Below are positions 22,401 through 35,629 of a stretch of 64,000 nt of DNA, in pieces. Position 1 is the stretch's first letter. The number at the start of each line of letters is the position of its first letter. Location: the NCBI GenBank assembly GCA_949358305.1, contig OX442317.1, positions 14,326,491-14,390,490 of the forward strand, given 5' to 3'. The position numbers and the translations under genes were made by a program. Under the pieces are notes generated by a model, which saw only the letters and a list, made by a program, of their open reading frames with translations, was not told the DNA's origin and ran no database searches. Source of the stretch: Strigamia acuminata (Eukaryota; Arthropoda; Chilopoda; Geophilomorpha; Linotaeniidae).

Positions 22401-25400
22401 CTCCAAAATCATTGCTTAAATGTTGCTAAAACTTACATTGAAGCCTTCTACTAAGGTTTAAACACTATTTCAGAACATTCAGACACATTGGTCTTGTGGT
22501 GTTTGTGCTAAGTCAACTGTGACGTCAAATGAGATCAAAAGTTTATTCTTTCAAATTATTGCTTGGATGTTGCTAAAACTTACATTGAAGCTTTCTACTA
22601 AGGTTTAAACACTATTTCAGAACATTCAGAAACATTGGTCTTGTGATGTTTGTGCTAAGTCAACTGTGATGTCAAATGGGATCAAAAGTTTATTCTTCCA
22701 AATCATTGCTTGGATGTTGCTAAAACTTACATTGAAGCCTTCTACTAAGGTTTAAACACTATTTCAGAACATTCAGAGACATTGGTCTTGTGGTGTTTGT
22801 GCTAAGTCAACTGTGATGAGATCAAAAGTCTATTTTCCCAAATCATTTCTTGGATGTTGCTAAAACTTACATTAAAGCTTTCTACTAAGGTTTAAACACT
22901 ATTTCAGAACATTCAGAGACATTGGTCTTGTGATGTTTGTGCTAAGTCAACTGTGATGAGATCAACAGTCTATTCTCCCAAATCATTGCTTGGATGTTGC
23001 TAAAACTTACATTAAAGCTTTCTACTAAGGTTTAAACACTATTTCAAAACATTCAGAGACATTGGTCTTGTGATGTTTGTGCTAAGTCAACTGTGATGAG
23101 ATCAAAAGTCTATTCTCCCAAATCATTGCTTGGATGTTGCTAAAACTTACATTGAAGCCTTCTACTAAGGTTTAAACACTATTTCAGAACATTCAGAGAC
23201 ATTGGTCTTGTGATGTTTGTGCTAAGTCAACTGTGATGTCAAATGAGATCAAAAGTTTATTCTTTCAAATCATTGCTTGGATGTTGCTAAAACTTACATT
23301 AAAGCTTTCTACTAAGGTTTAAACACTATTTCAGAACATTTAGAGACATTGGTCTTGTGATGTTTGTGCTAAGTCAACTGTGATGAGATCAAAAGTCTAT
23401 TTTCCCAAATCATTTCTTGGATGTTGCTAAAACTTACATTAAAGCTTTCTACTAAGGTTTAAACACTATTTCAGAACATTCAGAGACATTGGTCTTGTGA
23501 TGTTTGTGCTAAGTCAACTGTGATGAGATCAAAAGTCTATTCTCCCAAATCATTGCTTGGATGTTGCTAAAACTTAAATTAAAGCTTTCTACTAAGGTTT
23601 AAACACTATTTCAAAACATTCAGAGACATTGGTCTTGTGATGTTTGTGCTAAGTCAACTGTGATGAGATCAAAAGTCTATTCTCCCAAATCATTGCTTGG
23701 ATGTTGCTAAAACTTACATTGAAGCCTTCTACTAAGGTTTAAACACTATTTCAGAACATTCAGAGACATTGGTTTGTGGTGTTTGTGCTAAGTCAACTGT
23801 GATGTCAAATAAGATCAAAAATTTATTCTTTCAAATTATTGCTTGGATGTTGCTAACACTTACATTGAAGCCTTCTACTAAGGTTTAAACACTATTTCAG
23901 AACATTTAGAGACATTGGTCTTGTGATGTTTGTGCTAAGTCAACTGTGATGTCAAATGAGATCAAAAGTTTATTCTTTCAAATCATTGCTTGGATGTTGC
24001 TAAAACTTACATTAAAGCCTTCTACTAAGGTTTAAACACTATTTCAGAACATTCAGAGACATTGGTCTTGTGATGTTTGTGCTAAGTCAACTGTGATGAG
24101 ATCAAAAGTCTATTCTCCAAAATCATTGCTTAAATGTTGCTAAAACTTACATTGAAGCCTTCTACTAAGGTTTAAACACTATTTCAGAACATTCAGACAC
24201 ATTGGTCTTGTGGTGTTTGTGCTAAGTCAACTGTGACGTCAAATGAGATCAAAAGTTTATTCTTTCAAATTATTGCTTGGATGTTGCTAAAACTTACATT
24301 GAAGCTTTCTACTAAGGTTTAAACACTATTTCAGAACATTCAGAAACATTGGTCTTGTGATGTTTGTGCTAAGTCAACTGTGATGTCAAATGGGATCAAA
24401 AGTTTATTCTTCCAAATCATTGCTTGGATGTTGCTAAAACTTACATTGAAGCCTTCTACTAAGGTTTAAACACTATTTCAGAACATTCAGAGACATTGGT
24501 CTTGTGGTGTTTGTGCTAAGTCAACTGTGATGAGATCAAAAGTCTATTTTCCCAAATCATTTCTTGGATGTTGCTAAAACTTACATTAAAGCTTTCTACT
24601 AAGGTTTAAACACTATTTCAGAACATTCAGAGACATTGGTCTTGTGATGTTTGTGCTAAGTCAACTGTGATGAGATCAACAGTCTATTCTCCCAAATCAT
24701 TGCTTGGATGTTGCTAAAACTTACATTAAAGCTTTCTACTAAGGTTTAAACACTATTTCAAAACATTCAGAGACATTGGTCTTGTGATGTTTGTGCTAAG
24801 TCAACTGTGATGAGATCAAAAGTCTATTCTCCCAAATCATTGCTTGGATGTTGCTAAAACTTACATTGAAACCTTCTACTAAGGTTTAAACACTATTTCA
24901 GAACATTCAGAGACATTGGTTTGTGGTGTTTGTGCTAAGTCAACTGTGATGTCAAATGAGATCAAAAATTTATTCTTTCAAATTATTGCTTGGATGTTGC
25001 TAACACTTACATTGAAGCCTTCTACTAAGGTTTAAACACTATTTCTAAACATTCAGAGACATTGGTCTTGTGGTGTTTGTGCTAAGTCAACTGTGACGTC
25101 AAATGAGATCAAAAGTTTATTCTTTCAAATTATTGCTTGGATGTTGCTAAAACTTACATTGAAGCCTTCTACTAAGGTTTAAACACTATTTCAGAACATT
25201 CAGAGACATTGGTCTTGTGATGTTTGTGCTAAGTCAACTGTGATGTCAAATGAGATCAAAAGTTTATTCTTTCAAATCATTGCTTGGATGTTGCTAAAAC
25301 TTACATTAAAGCTTTCTACTAAGGTTTAAACACTATTTCAGAACATTTAGAGACATTGGTCTTGTGATGTTTGTGCTAAGTCAACTGTGATGAGATCAAA

Positions 25401-28400
25401 AGTCTATTTTCCCAAATCATTTCTTGGATGTTGCTAAAACTTACATTAAAGCTTTCTACTAAGGTTTAAACACTATTTCAGAACATTCAGAGACATTGGT
25501 CTTGTGATGTTTGTGCTAAGTCAACTGTGATGAGATCAAAAGTCTATTCTCCCAAATCATTGCTTGGATGTTGCTAAAACTTAAATTAAAGCTTTCTACT
25601 AAGGTTTAAACACTATTTCAAAACATTCAGAGACATTGGTCTTGTGATGTTTGTGCTAAGTCAACTGTGATGAGATCAAAAGTCTATTCTCCCAAATCAT
25701 TGCTTGGATGTTGCTAAAACTTACATTGAAGCCTTCTACTAAGGTTTAAACACTATTTCAGAACATTCAGAGACATTGGTTTGTGGTGTTTGTGCTAAGT
25801 CAACTGTGATGTCAAATAAGATCAAAAATTTATTCTTTCAAATTATTGCTTGGATGTTGCTAACACTTACATTGAAGCCTTCTACTAAGGTTTAAACACT
25901 ATTTCAGAACATTTAGAGACATTGGTCTTGTGATGTTTGTGCTAAGTCAACTGTGATGTCAAATGAGATCAAAAGTTTATTCTTTCAAATCATTGCTTGG
26001 ATGTTGCTAAAACTTACATTAAAGCCTTCTACTAAGGTTTAAACACTATTTCAGAACATTCAGAGACATTGGTCTTGTGATGTTTGTGCTAAGTCAACTG
26101 TGATGAGATCAAAAGTCTATTCTCCAAAATCATTGCTTAAATGTTGCTAAAACTTACATTGAAGCCTTCTACTAAGGTTTAAACACTATTTCAGAACATT
26201 CAGACACATTGGTCTTGTGGTGTTTGTGCTAAGTCAACTGTGACGTCAAATGAGATCAAAAGTTTATTCTTTCAAATTATTGCTTGGATGTTGCTAAAAC
26301 TTACATTGAAGCTTTCTACTAAGGTTTAAACACTATTTCAGAACATTCAGAAACATTGGTCTTGTGATGTTTGTGCTAAGTCAACTGTGATGTCAAATGG
26401 GATCAAAAGTTTATTCTTCCAAATCATTGCTTGGATGTTGCTAAAACTTACATTGAAGCCTTCTACTAAGGTTTAAACACTATTTCAGAACATTCAGAGA
26501 CATTGGTCTTGTGGTGTTTGTGCTAAGTCAACTGTGATGAGATCAAAAGTCTATTTTCCCAAATCATTTCTTGGATGTTGCTAAAACTTACATTAAAGCT
26601 TTCTACTAAGGTTTAAACACTATTTCAGAACATTCAGAGACATTGGTCTTGTGATGTTTGTGCTAAGTCAACTGTGATGAGATCAACAGTCTATTCTCCC
26701 AAATCATTGCTTGGATGTTGCTAAAACTTACATTAAAGCTTTCTACTAAGGTTTAAACACTATTTCAAAACATTCAGAGACATTGGTCTTGTGATGTTTG
26801 TGCTAAGTCAACTGTGATGAGATCAAAAGTCTATTCTCCCAAATCATTGCTTGGATGTTGCTAAAACTTACATTGAAACCTTCTACTAAGGTTTAAACAC
26901 TATTTCAGAACATTCAGAGACATTGGTTTGTGGTGTTTGTGCTAAGTCAACTGTGATGTCAAATGAGATCAAAAATTTATTCTTTCAAATTATTGCTTGG
27001 ATGTTGCTAACACTTACATTGAAGCCTTCTACTAAGGTTTAAACACTATTTCTAAACATTCAGAGACATTGGTCTTGTGGTGTTTGTGCTAAGTCAACTG
27101 TGACGTCAAATGAGATCAAAAGTTTATTCTTTCAAATTATTGCTTGGATGTTGCTAAAACTTACATTGAAGCTTTCTACTAAGGTTTAAACACTATTTCA
27201 GAACATTCAGAAACATTGGTCTTGTGATGTTTGTGCTAAGTCAACTGTGATGTCAAATGGGATCAAAAGTTTATTCTTCCAAATCATTGCTTGGATGTTG
27301 CTAAAACTTACATTGAAGCCTTCTACTAAGGTTTAAACACTATTTCAGAACATTCAGAGACATTGGTCTTGTGATGTTTGTGCTAAGTCAACTGTGATGT
27401 CAAATGAGATCAAAAGTTTATTCTTTCAAATCATTGCTTGGATGTTGCTAAAACTTACATTAAAGCTTTCTACTAAGGTTTAAACACTATTTCAGAACAT
27501 TTAGAGACATTGGTCTTGTGATGTTTGTGCTAAGTCAACTGTGATGAGATCAAAAGTCTATTTTCCCAAATCATTTCTTGGATGTTGCTAAAACTTACAT
27601 TAAAGCTTTCTACTAAGGTTTAAACACTATTTCAGAACATTCAGAGACATTGGTCTTGTGATGTTTGTGCTAAGTCAACTGTGATGAGATCAAAAGTCTA
27701 TTCTCCCAAATCATTGCTTGGATGTTGCTAAAACTTAAATTAAAGCTTTCTACTAAGGTTTAAACACTATTTCAAAACATTCAGAGACATTGGTCTTGTG
27801 ATGTTTGTGCTAAGTCAACTGTGATGAGATCAAAAGTCTATTCTCCCAAATCATTGCTTGGATGTTGCTAAAACTTACATTGAAGCCTTCTACTAAGGTT
27901 TAAACACTATTTCAGAACATTCAGAGACATTGGTTTGTGGTGTTTGTGCTAAGTCAACTGTGATGTCAAATAAGATCAAAAATTTATTCTTTCAAATTAT
28001 TGCTTGGATGTTGCTAAAACTTACATTAAAGCCTTCTACTAAGGTTTAAACACTATTTCAGAACATTCAGAGACATTGGTCTTGTGATGTTTGTGCTAAG
28101 TCAACTGTGATGAGATCAAAAGTCTATTCTCCAAAATCATTGCTTAAATGTTGCTAAAACTTACATTGAAGCCTTCTACTAAGGTTTAAACACTATTTCA
28201 GAACATTCAGACACATTGGTCTTGTGGTGTTTGTGCTAAGTCAACTGTGACGTCAAATGAGATCAAAAGTTTATTCTTTCAAATTATTGCTTGGATGTTG
28301 CTAAAACTTACATTGAAGCTTTCTACTAAGGTTTAAACACTATTTCAGAACATTCAGAAACATTGGTCTTGTGATGTTTGTGCTAAGTCAACTGTGATGT

Positions 28401-31400
28401 CAAATGGGATCAAAAGTTTATTCTTCCAAATCATTGCTTGGATGTTGCTAAAACTTACATTGAAGCCTTCTACTAAGGTTTAAACACTATTTCAGAACAT
28501 TCAGAGACATTGGTCTTGTGGTGTTTGTGCTAAGTCAACTGTGATGAGATCAAAAGTCTATTTTCCCAAATCATTTCTTGGATGTTGCTAAAACTTACAT
28601 TAAAGCTTTCTACTAAGGTTTAAACACTATTTCAGAACATTCAGAGACATTGGTCTTGTGATGTTTGTGCTAAGTCAACTGTGATGAGATCAACAGTCTA
28701 TTCTCCCAAATCATTGCTTGGATGTTGCTAAAACTTACATTAAAGCTTTCTACTAAGGTTTAAACACTATTTCAAAACATTCAGAGACATTGGTCTTGTG
28801 ATGTTTGTGCTAAGTCAACTGTGATGAGATCAAAAGTCTATTCTCCCAAATCATTGCTTGGATGTTGCTAAAACTTACATTGAAACCTTCTACTAAGGTT
28901 TAAACACTATTTCAGAACATTCAGAGACATTGGTTTGTGGTGTTTGTGCTAAGTCAACTGTGATGTCAAATGAGATCAAAAATTTATTCTTTCAAATTAT
29001 TGCTTGGATGTTGCTAACACTTACATTGAAGCCTTCTACTAAGGTTTAAACACTATTTCTAAACATTCAGAGACATTGGTCTTGTGGTGTTTGTGCTAAG
29101 TCAACTGTGACGTCAAATGAGATCAAAAGTTTATTCTTTCAAATTATTGCTTGGATGTTGCTAAAACTTACATTGAAGCTTTCTACTAAGGTTTAAACAC
29201 TATTTCAGAACATTCAGAAACATTGGTCTTGTGATGTTTGTGCTAAGTCAACTGTGATGTCAAATGGGATCAAAAGTTTATTCTTCCAAATCATTGCTTG
29301 GATGTTGCTAAAACTTACATTGAAGCCTTCTACTAAGGTTTAAACACTATTTCAGAACATTCAGAGACATTGGTCTTGTGGTGTTTGTGCTAAGTCAACT
29401 GTGATGAGATCAAAAGTCTATTCTCCCAAATCATTGCTTGGATGTTGCTAAAACTTACATTGAAGCCTTCTACTAAGGTTTAAACACTATTTCAGAACAT
29501 TCAGAGACATTGGTTTGTGGTGTTTGTGCTAAGTCAACTGTGATGTCAAATAAGATCAAAAATTTATTCTTTCAAATTATTGCTTGGATGTTGCTAACAC
29601 TTACATTGAAGCCTTCTACTAAGGTTTAAACACTATTTCAGAACATTTAGAGACATTGGTCTTGTGATGTTTGTGCTAAGTCAACTGTGATGTCAAATGA
29701 GATCAAAAGTTTATTCTTTCAAATCATTGCTTGGATGTTGCTAAAACTTACATTAAAGCCTTCTACTAAGGTTTAAACACTATTTCAGAACATTCAGAGA
29801 CATTGGTCTTGTGATGTTTGTGCTAAGTCAACTGTGATGAGATCAAAAGTCTATTCTCCAAAATCATTGCTTAAATGTTGCTAAAACTTACATTGAAGCC
29901 TTCTACTAAGGTTTAAACACTATTTCAGAACATTCAGACACATTGGTCTTGTGGTGTTTGTGCTAAGTCAACTGTGACGTCAAATGAGATCAAAAGTTTA
30001 TTCTTTCAAATTATTGCTTGGATGTTGCTAAAACTTACATTGAAGCTTTCTACTAAGGTTTAAACACTATTTCAGAACATTCAGAAACATTGGTCTTGTG
30101 ATGTTTGTGCTAAGTCAACTGTGATGTCAAATGGGATCAAAAGTTTATTCTTCCAAATCATTGCTTGGATGTTGCTAAAACTTACATTGAAGCCTTCTAC
30201 TAAGGTTTAAACACTATTTCAGAACATTCAGAGACATTGGTCTTGTGGTGTTTGTGCTAAGTCAACTGTGATGAGATCAAAAGTCTATTTTCCCAAATCA
30301 TTTCTTGGATGTTGCTAAAACTTACATTAAAGCTTTCTACTAAGGTTTAAACACTATTTCAGAACATTCAGAGACATTGGTCTTGTGATGTTTGTGCTAA
30401 GTCAACTGTGATGAGATCAACAGTCTATTCTCCCAAATCATTGCTTGGATGTTGCTAAAACTTACATTAAAGCTTTCTACTAAGGTTTAAACACTATTTC
30501 AAAACATTCAGAGACATTGGTCTTGTGATGTTTGTGCTAAGTCAACTGTGATGAGATCAAAAGTCTATTCTCCCAAATCATTGCTTGGATGTTGCTAAAA
30601 CTTACATTGAAACCTTCTACTAAGGTTTAAACACTATTTCAGAACATTCAGAGACATTGGTTTGTGGTGTTTGTGCTAAGTCAACTGTGATGTCAAATGA
30701 GATCAAAAATTTATTCTTTCAAATTATTGCTTGGATGTTGCTAACACTTACATTGAAGCCTTCTACTAAGGTTTAAACACTATTTCTAAACATTCAGAGA
30801 CATTGGTCTTGTGGTGTTTGTGCTAAGTCAACTGTGACGTCAAATGAGATCAAAAGTTTATTCTTTCAAATTATTGCTTGGATGTTGCTAAAACTTACAT
30901 TGAAGCTTTCTACTAAGGTTTAAACACTATTTCAGAACATTCAGAAACATTGGTCTTGTGATGTTTGTGCTAAGTCAACTGTGATGTCAAATGGGATCAA
31001 AAGTTTATTCTTCCAAATCATTGCTTGGATGTTGCTAAAACTTACATTGAAGCCTTCTACTAAGGTTTAAACACTATTTCAGAACATTCAGAGACATTGG
31101 TCTTGTGATGTTTGTGCTAAGTCAACTGTGATGTCAAATGAGATCAAAAGTTTATTCTTTCAAATCATTGCTTGGATGTTGCTAAAACTTACATTAAAGC
31201 TTTCTACTAAGGTTTAAACACTATTTCAGAACATTTAGAGACATTGGTCTTGTGATGTTTGTGCTAAGTCAACTGTGATGAGATCAAAAGTCTATTTTCC
31301 CAAATCATTTCTTGGATGTTGCTAAAACTTACATTAAAGCTTTCTACTAAGGTTTAAACACTATTTCAGAACATTCAGAGACATTGGTCTTGTGATGTTT

Positions 31401-33506
31401 GTGCTAAGTCAACTGTGATGAGATCAAAAGTCTATTCTCCCAAATCATTGCTTGGATGTTGCTAAAACTTAAATTAAAGCTTTCTACTAAGGTTTAAACA
31501 CTATTTCAAAACATTCAGAGACATTGGTCTTGTGATGTTTGTGCTAAGTCAACTGTGATGAGATCAAAAGTCTATTCTCCCAAATCATTGCTTGGATGTT
31601 GCTAAAACTTACATTGAAGCCTTCTACTAAGGTTTAAACACTATTTCAGAACATTCAGAGACATTGGTTTGTGGTGTTTGTGCTAAGTCAACTGTGATGT
31701 CAAATAAGATCAAAAATTTATTCTTTCAAATTATTGCTTGGATGTTGCTAACACTTACATTGAAGCCTTCTACTAAGGTTTAAACACTATTTCAGAACAT
31801 TTAGAGACATTGGTCTTGTGATGTTTGTGCTAAGTCAACTGTGATGTCAAATGAGATCAAAAGTTTATTCTTTCAAATCATTGCTTGGATGTTGCTAAAA
31901 CTTACATTAAAGCCTTCTACTAAGGTTTAAACACTATTTCAGAACATTCAGAGACATTGGTCTTGTGATGTTTGTGCTAAGTCAACTGTGATGAGATCAA
32001 AAGTCTATTCTCCAAAATCATTGCTTAAATGTTGCTAAAACTTACATTGAAGCCTTCTACTAAGGTTTAAACACTATTTCAGAACATTCAGACACATTGG
32101 TCTTGTGGTGTTTGTGCTAAGTCAACTGTGACGTCAAATGAGATCAAAAGTTTATTCTTTCAAATTATTGCTTGGATGTTGCTAAAACTTACATTGAAGC
32201 TTTCTACTAAGGTTTAAACACTATTTCAGAACATTCAGAAACATTGGTCTTGTGATGTTTGTGCTAAGTCAACTGTGATGTCAAATGGGATCAAAAGTTT
32301 ATTCTTCCAAATCATTGCTTGGATGTTGCTAAAACTTACATTGAAGCCTTCTACTAAGGTTTAAACACTATTTCAGAACATTCAGAGACATTGGTCTTGT
32401 GGTGTTTGTGCTAAGTCAACTGTGATGAGATCAAAAGTCTATTTTCCCAAATCATTTCTTGGATGTTGCTAAAACTTACATTAAAGCTTTCTACTAAGGT
32501 TTAAACACTATTTCAGAACATTCAGAGACATTGGTCTTGTGATGTTTGTGCTAAGTCAACTGTGATGAGATCAACAGTCTATTCTCCCAAATCATTGCTT
32601 GGATGTTGCTAAAACTTACATTAAAGCTTTCTACTAAGGTTTAAACACTATTTCAAAACATTCAGAGACATTGGTCTTGTGATGTTTGTGCTAAGTCAAC
32701 TGTGATGAGATCAAAAGTCTATTCTCCCAAATCATTGCTTGGATGTTGCTAAAACTTACATTGAAACCTTCTACTAAGGTTTAAACACTATTTCAGAACA
32801 TTCAGAGACATTGGTTTGTGGTGTTTGTGCTAAGTCAACTGTGATGTCAAATGAGATCAAAAATTTATTCTTTCAAATTATTGCTTGGATGTTGCTAACA
32901 CTTACATTGAAGCCTTCTACTAAGGTTTAAACACTATTTCTAAACATTCAGAGACATTGGTCTTGTGGTGTTTGTGCTAAGTCAACTGTGACGTCAAATG
33001 AGATCAAAAGTTTATTCTTTCAAATTATTGCTTGGATGTTGCTAAAACTTACATTGAAGCTTTCTACTAAGGTTTAAACACTATTTCAGAACATTCAGAA
33101 ACATTGGTCTTGTGATGTTTGTGCTAAGTCAACTGTGATGTCAAATGGGATCAAAAGTTTATTCTTCCAAATCATTGCTTGGATGTTGCTAAAACTTACA
33201 TTGAAGCCTTCTACTAAGGTTTAAACACTATTTCAGAACATTCAGAGACATTGGTCTTGTGGTGTTTGTGCTAAGTCAACTGTGATGAGATCAAAAGTCT
33301 ATTTTCCCAAATCATTTCTTGGATGTTGCTAAAACTTACATTAAAGCTTTCTACTAAGGTTTAAACACTATTTCAGAACATTCAGAGACATTGGTCTTGT
33401 GATGTTTGTGCTAAGTCAACTGTGATGAGATCAACAGTCTATTCTCCCAAATCATTGCTTGGATGTTGCTAAAACTTACATTAAAGCTTTCTACTAAGGT
33501 TTAAAC
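19413..33506. repeat. Satellite array 2 with ~2.0-kb higher-order repeat
   Basis: About 98 monomers of the same 140/146/147-bp satellite, organised in a higher-order repeat. The marker TTGCTTAAATGTTGC recurs at 20271, 22417, 24131, 26138, 28145, 29872 and 32026, giving spacings of 2146, 1714, 2007, 2007, 1727 and 2154. The independent marker GATCAACAGTC recurs at 22963, 24677, 26684, 28691, 30418 and 32572, giving 1714, 2007, 2007, 1727 and 2154. The basic unit is therefore 2007 bp (14 monomers); the others differ by about one or two whole monomers (2007-280, 2007+147). No genes are seen in these 14 kb. Confidence 0.96.
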
Positions 33507-34463
33507 TGTTTCGAGCAACAGAAAGGAGGAAAGAGAGACCACAACTGCTCGTCAATTTGATAGTAGTTTGATTTTATGTGTTCGAAAATGTAAAGAAGAG
33601 TTACTAATTTCGGTCTTATAATTGTATTATTTATTTAGCAAATATCTAATCTTTTTCTGTTGTAATAGGAATTTTACATGTCTTTTTTTGTGTGCCAATT
33701 TTCAGTAAAGACAATGTTTGTTAGGTATTTTATCTCTTAGAATGACAAGGTCAAGGTTTAGGAATTTTTAGTCTTGTTTTCCAATGTTTTCATGTTATGT
33801 TTACCTATTTCTAAGTCTTGTCCTGTTCCCAGTTCAGTTGTGAAGGCGGAATGACGGGTTTGAAGCATCTGAGTTGCTTTAAAGGTGCATTAGAAAAGAA
33901 GGAATTGTTAATTTTGTAATGGATTGCAATTAATGCATTTTTACAGTGTATTTGACTTGCTTTAGATGCGTTATTTGCATATTTAGTTAAGTTTATTCCT
34001 ATTCTATTTGTTATAATTCTTTCCAATGATTTCTGTTAATTTTAGTTGATTTTATCTCTATTATGAGGCACAATGCAAGCTTTAACTTATGTTATTTAGA
34101 AATTTAGTCACTAGGTGCCTCATGAATTTGTTGTTGCTATAGAATTGTTGTTGTTATGAAGTTGTTACACTCTTGTTATGAAGAATTAGATGTAGTTAAG
34201 TTGAATTTGCCTCCATGTTAATGTTTTGAAATGATTAAAAGCATTATCTGGATTTTTCTACACAAAGGTTTATTTTATTCAACATCCAACATGTGTGAGT
34301 AGGGAGATTTAACCCCAAACTCCCTGGAGCAGCTCCCCACAAGATCCAGTGCAGAAACTCAAGTCAACTCATTTCTCCTCTCAGTATAGGCCTATGGGAA
34401 ATTTGCCAAGAATTCCCCATCGCGTTACAACTCGTCGCATCACGGCAGTGGCGAGTTGCAACA
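33507..34463 (+). repeat. Element B LTR 1 (957 bp)
   Basis: Starts TGTTTCGAGCAACAG and ends GAGTTGCAACA. It repeats at 38711 and 43915, with no differences noticed. As the outer 5' LTR it should hold the promoter. It shares the terminal TGTT and GCAACA with the LTRs of A, C and D but is otherwise dissimilar, so B is a separate family. Confidence 0.95.
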
Positions 34464-34467
34464 TTTT

Positions 34468-34485
34468 TGGTGCCGTGACCAGGAT
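34468..34485 (+). other. Primer binding site, element B copy 1 (tRNA-His type)
   Basis: TGGTGCCGTGACCAGGAT starts 4 nt after the LTR. Its complement ends in TCACGGC-A-CCA, the 3' acceptor strand expected for animal tRNA-His (whose 5' end is GCCGTGA). The tRNA assignment rests on recalled tRNA features and was not searched. Confidence 0.75.
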
Positions 34486-35629
34486 TTTGTTGTTGCCAAC
34501 CAGGATTTTCGTCCAGTTCTTCCAGTGGATTTCAGTGCACGTCATTGCATTTTTAGCCAGGTGTGTGACGTCGATTTCACGGTGATTTGCGTGTGTGTTC
34601 CCGACTTCACAGTGAGGCAGTGTGTGGCATCTAGTTCGCAGTAAGCAGTGTGTGGTGCCGATTTTCGTGGTGTGAAGTGTGTGACAACACGTTTTTCGAT
34701 TTATTTCCACTGGATTATTGTCGCCATTTGCGACAGAAGTGTGTTTGTGCTGTGTCATCCTTCGCAGTCGTCAGGGAGTTGATTCGTCAGTGGATTTTAT
34801 GTCAAGTGTAACGAGTTCGGAGTCCTTCTACTGTGGCGGTCAACATAAGGAGACAAGCAAGCGATTTCCTGGTCAACAATTTGAGAAACACAACGCAATG
34901 TCAATCTTCAAGTTCATCTGCAGCTGAAAAAAGAACAAGATTAATTTTAATTCAATTGCTGTTAGAATTTAAGAATTATATTTATTTAAATTAATTCTTT
35001 ATCTGATTTTTCAAGGAAGTTTCTGCCAATTTCGAGCTGTATTTGGGGAGTTTAAAAGGGGTTTTTATGTCAATAATTTTAAATATCAAGTTATTATCTC
35101 TTAAGCGCGGAGCTATTGTATATGATAGCTAATTATCTCTTTTGTGCAGCGCTATTATAAACTATAGCTATTATCTCTTTGTGCGGGGTTATTGTAAAAT
35201 ATAACTATTTATCTCTTTGTGCGGGGTTATTGTAAAATATAACTATTTATCTCTTTTGTGCAGTGTTATTGTAAAAGATAACTAATTTATCTCGGTTGTG
35301 CGGTTAGATATTAATTATTAATTTCGAACTAAGTGCATTTTGGGGGAATTATCAAGATATTTATGCGGATAAGTTTATTTGTGCGGTCAATAATTCCGTC
35401 CCAGTGTATTACGTATAGTGTGTCAAGTCAGATTGTCTGTGGCATTTCGGAGTTGAGTTTAGCATTTTATTTCGAGGTCGTTTTTCATTTGCACACCGCA
35501 TTTGAATTAACGTTAAGCAAGTATAAGTAAGAGTCTGTGAAGTTCGGAGAATATTCGTGGGGATTTAATTAGCAGTGATTGAGTTGTTGAATAGAATTTT
35601 TATTCTCATTCTCTCTTTCTCGAGAATAA
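34486..35629 (+). other. Leader of element B copy 1
   Basis: A 1144-bp untranslated leader between the primer site and the gag start. The first third is GT-rich with repeated GTGTGTG and CAGTGTGTGG words. The middle is A+T-rich and contains the hairpin repeats at 35094-35286. The last 50 bases are pyrimidine-rich, directly before the ATG. Short frames here are not convincing genes. Confidence 0.7.
35094..35286 (+). repeat. Five tandem 38-40-nt hairpin repeats in the element B leader
   Basis: Units start at TTATCTC at 35094, 35133, 35171, 35209 and 35247; a degenerate sixth starts at 35287. Each carries a short stem with an 8-nt loop: AGCTAT/ATAGCT in unit 1, GCTAT/ATAGC in unit 2, GTTAT/ATAAC in units 3-5. 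The C-G pair of units 1-2 is replaced by a T-A pair in units 3-5 on both arms, so pairing is kept while sequence changes. This suggests RNA structure, for example for packaging or dimerisation. Confidence 0.75.

Noticed and set aside
34468-34485. A tRNA gene near the primer site
   Set aside because: Only the last 18 nt complementary to a tRNA are present; there is no cloverleaf. It is a primer binding site.
34381-34758. 125-codon antisense frame at the B LTR and leader
   Set aside because: It comes from GT-rich repeated words across the LTR end and primer site; no domain is visible.
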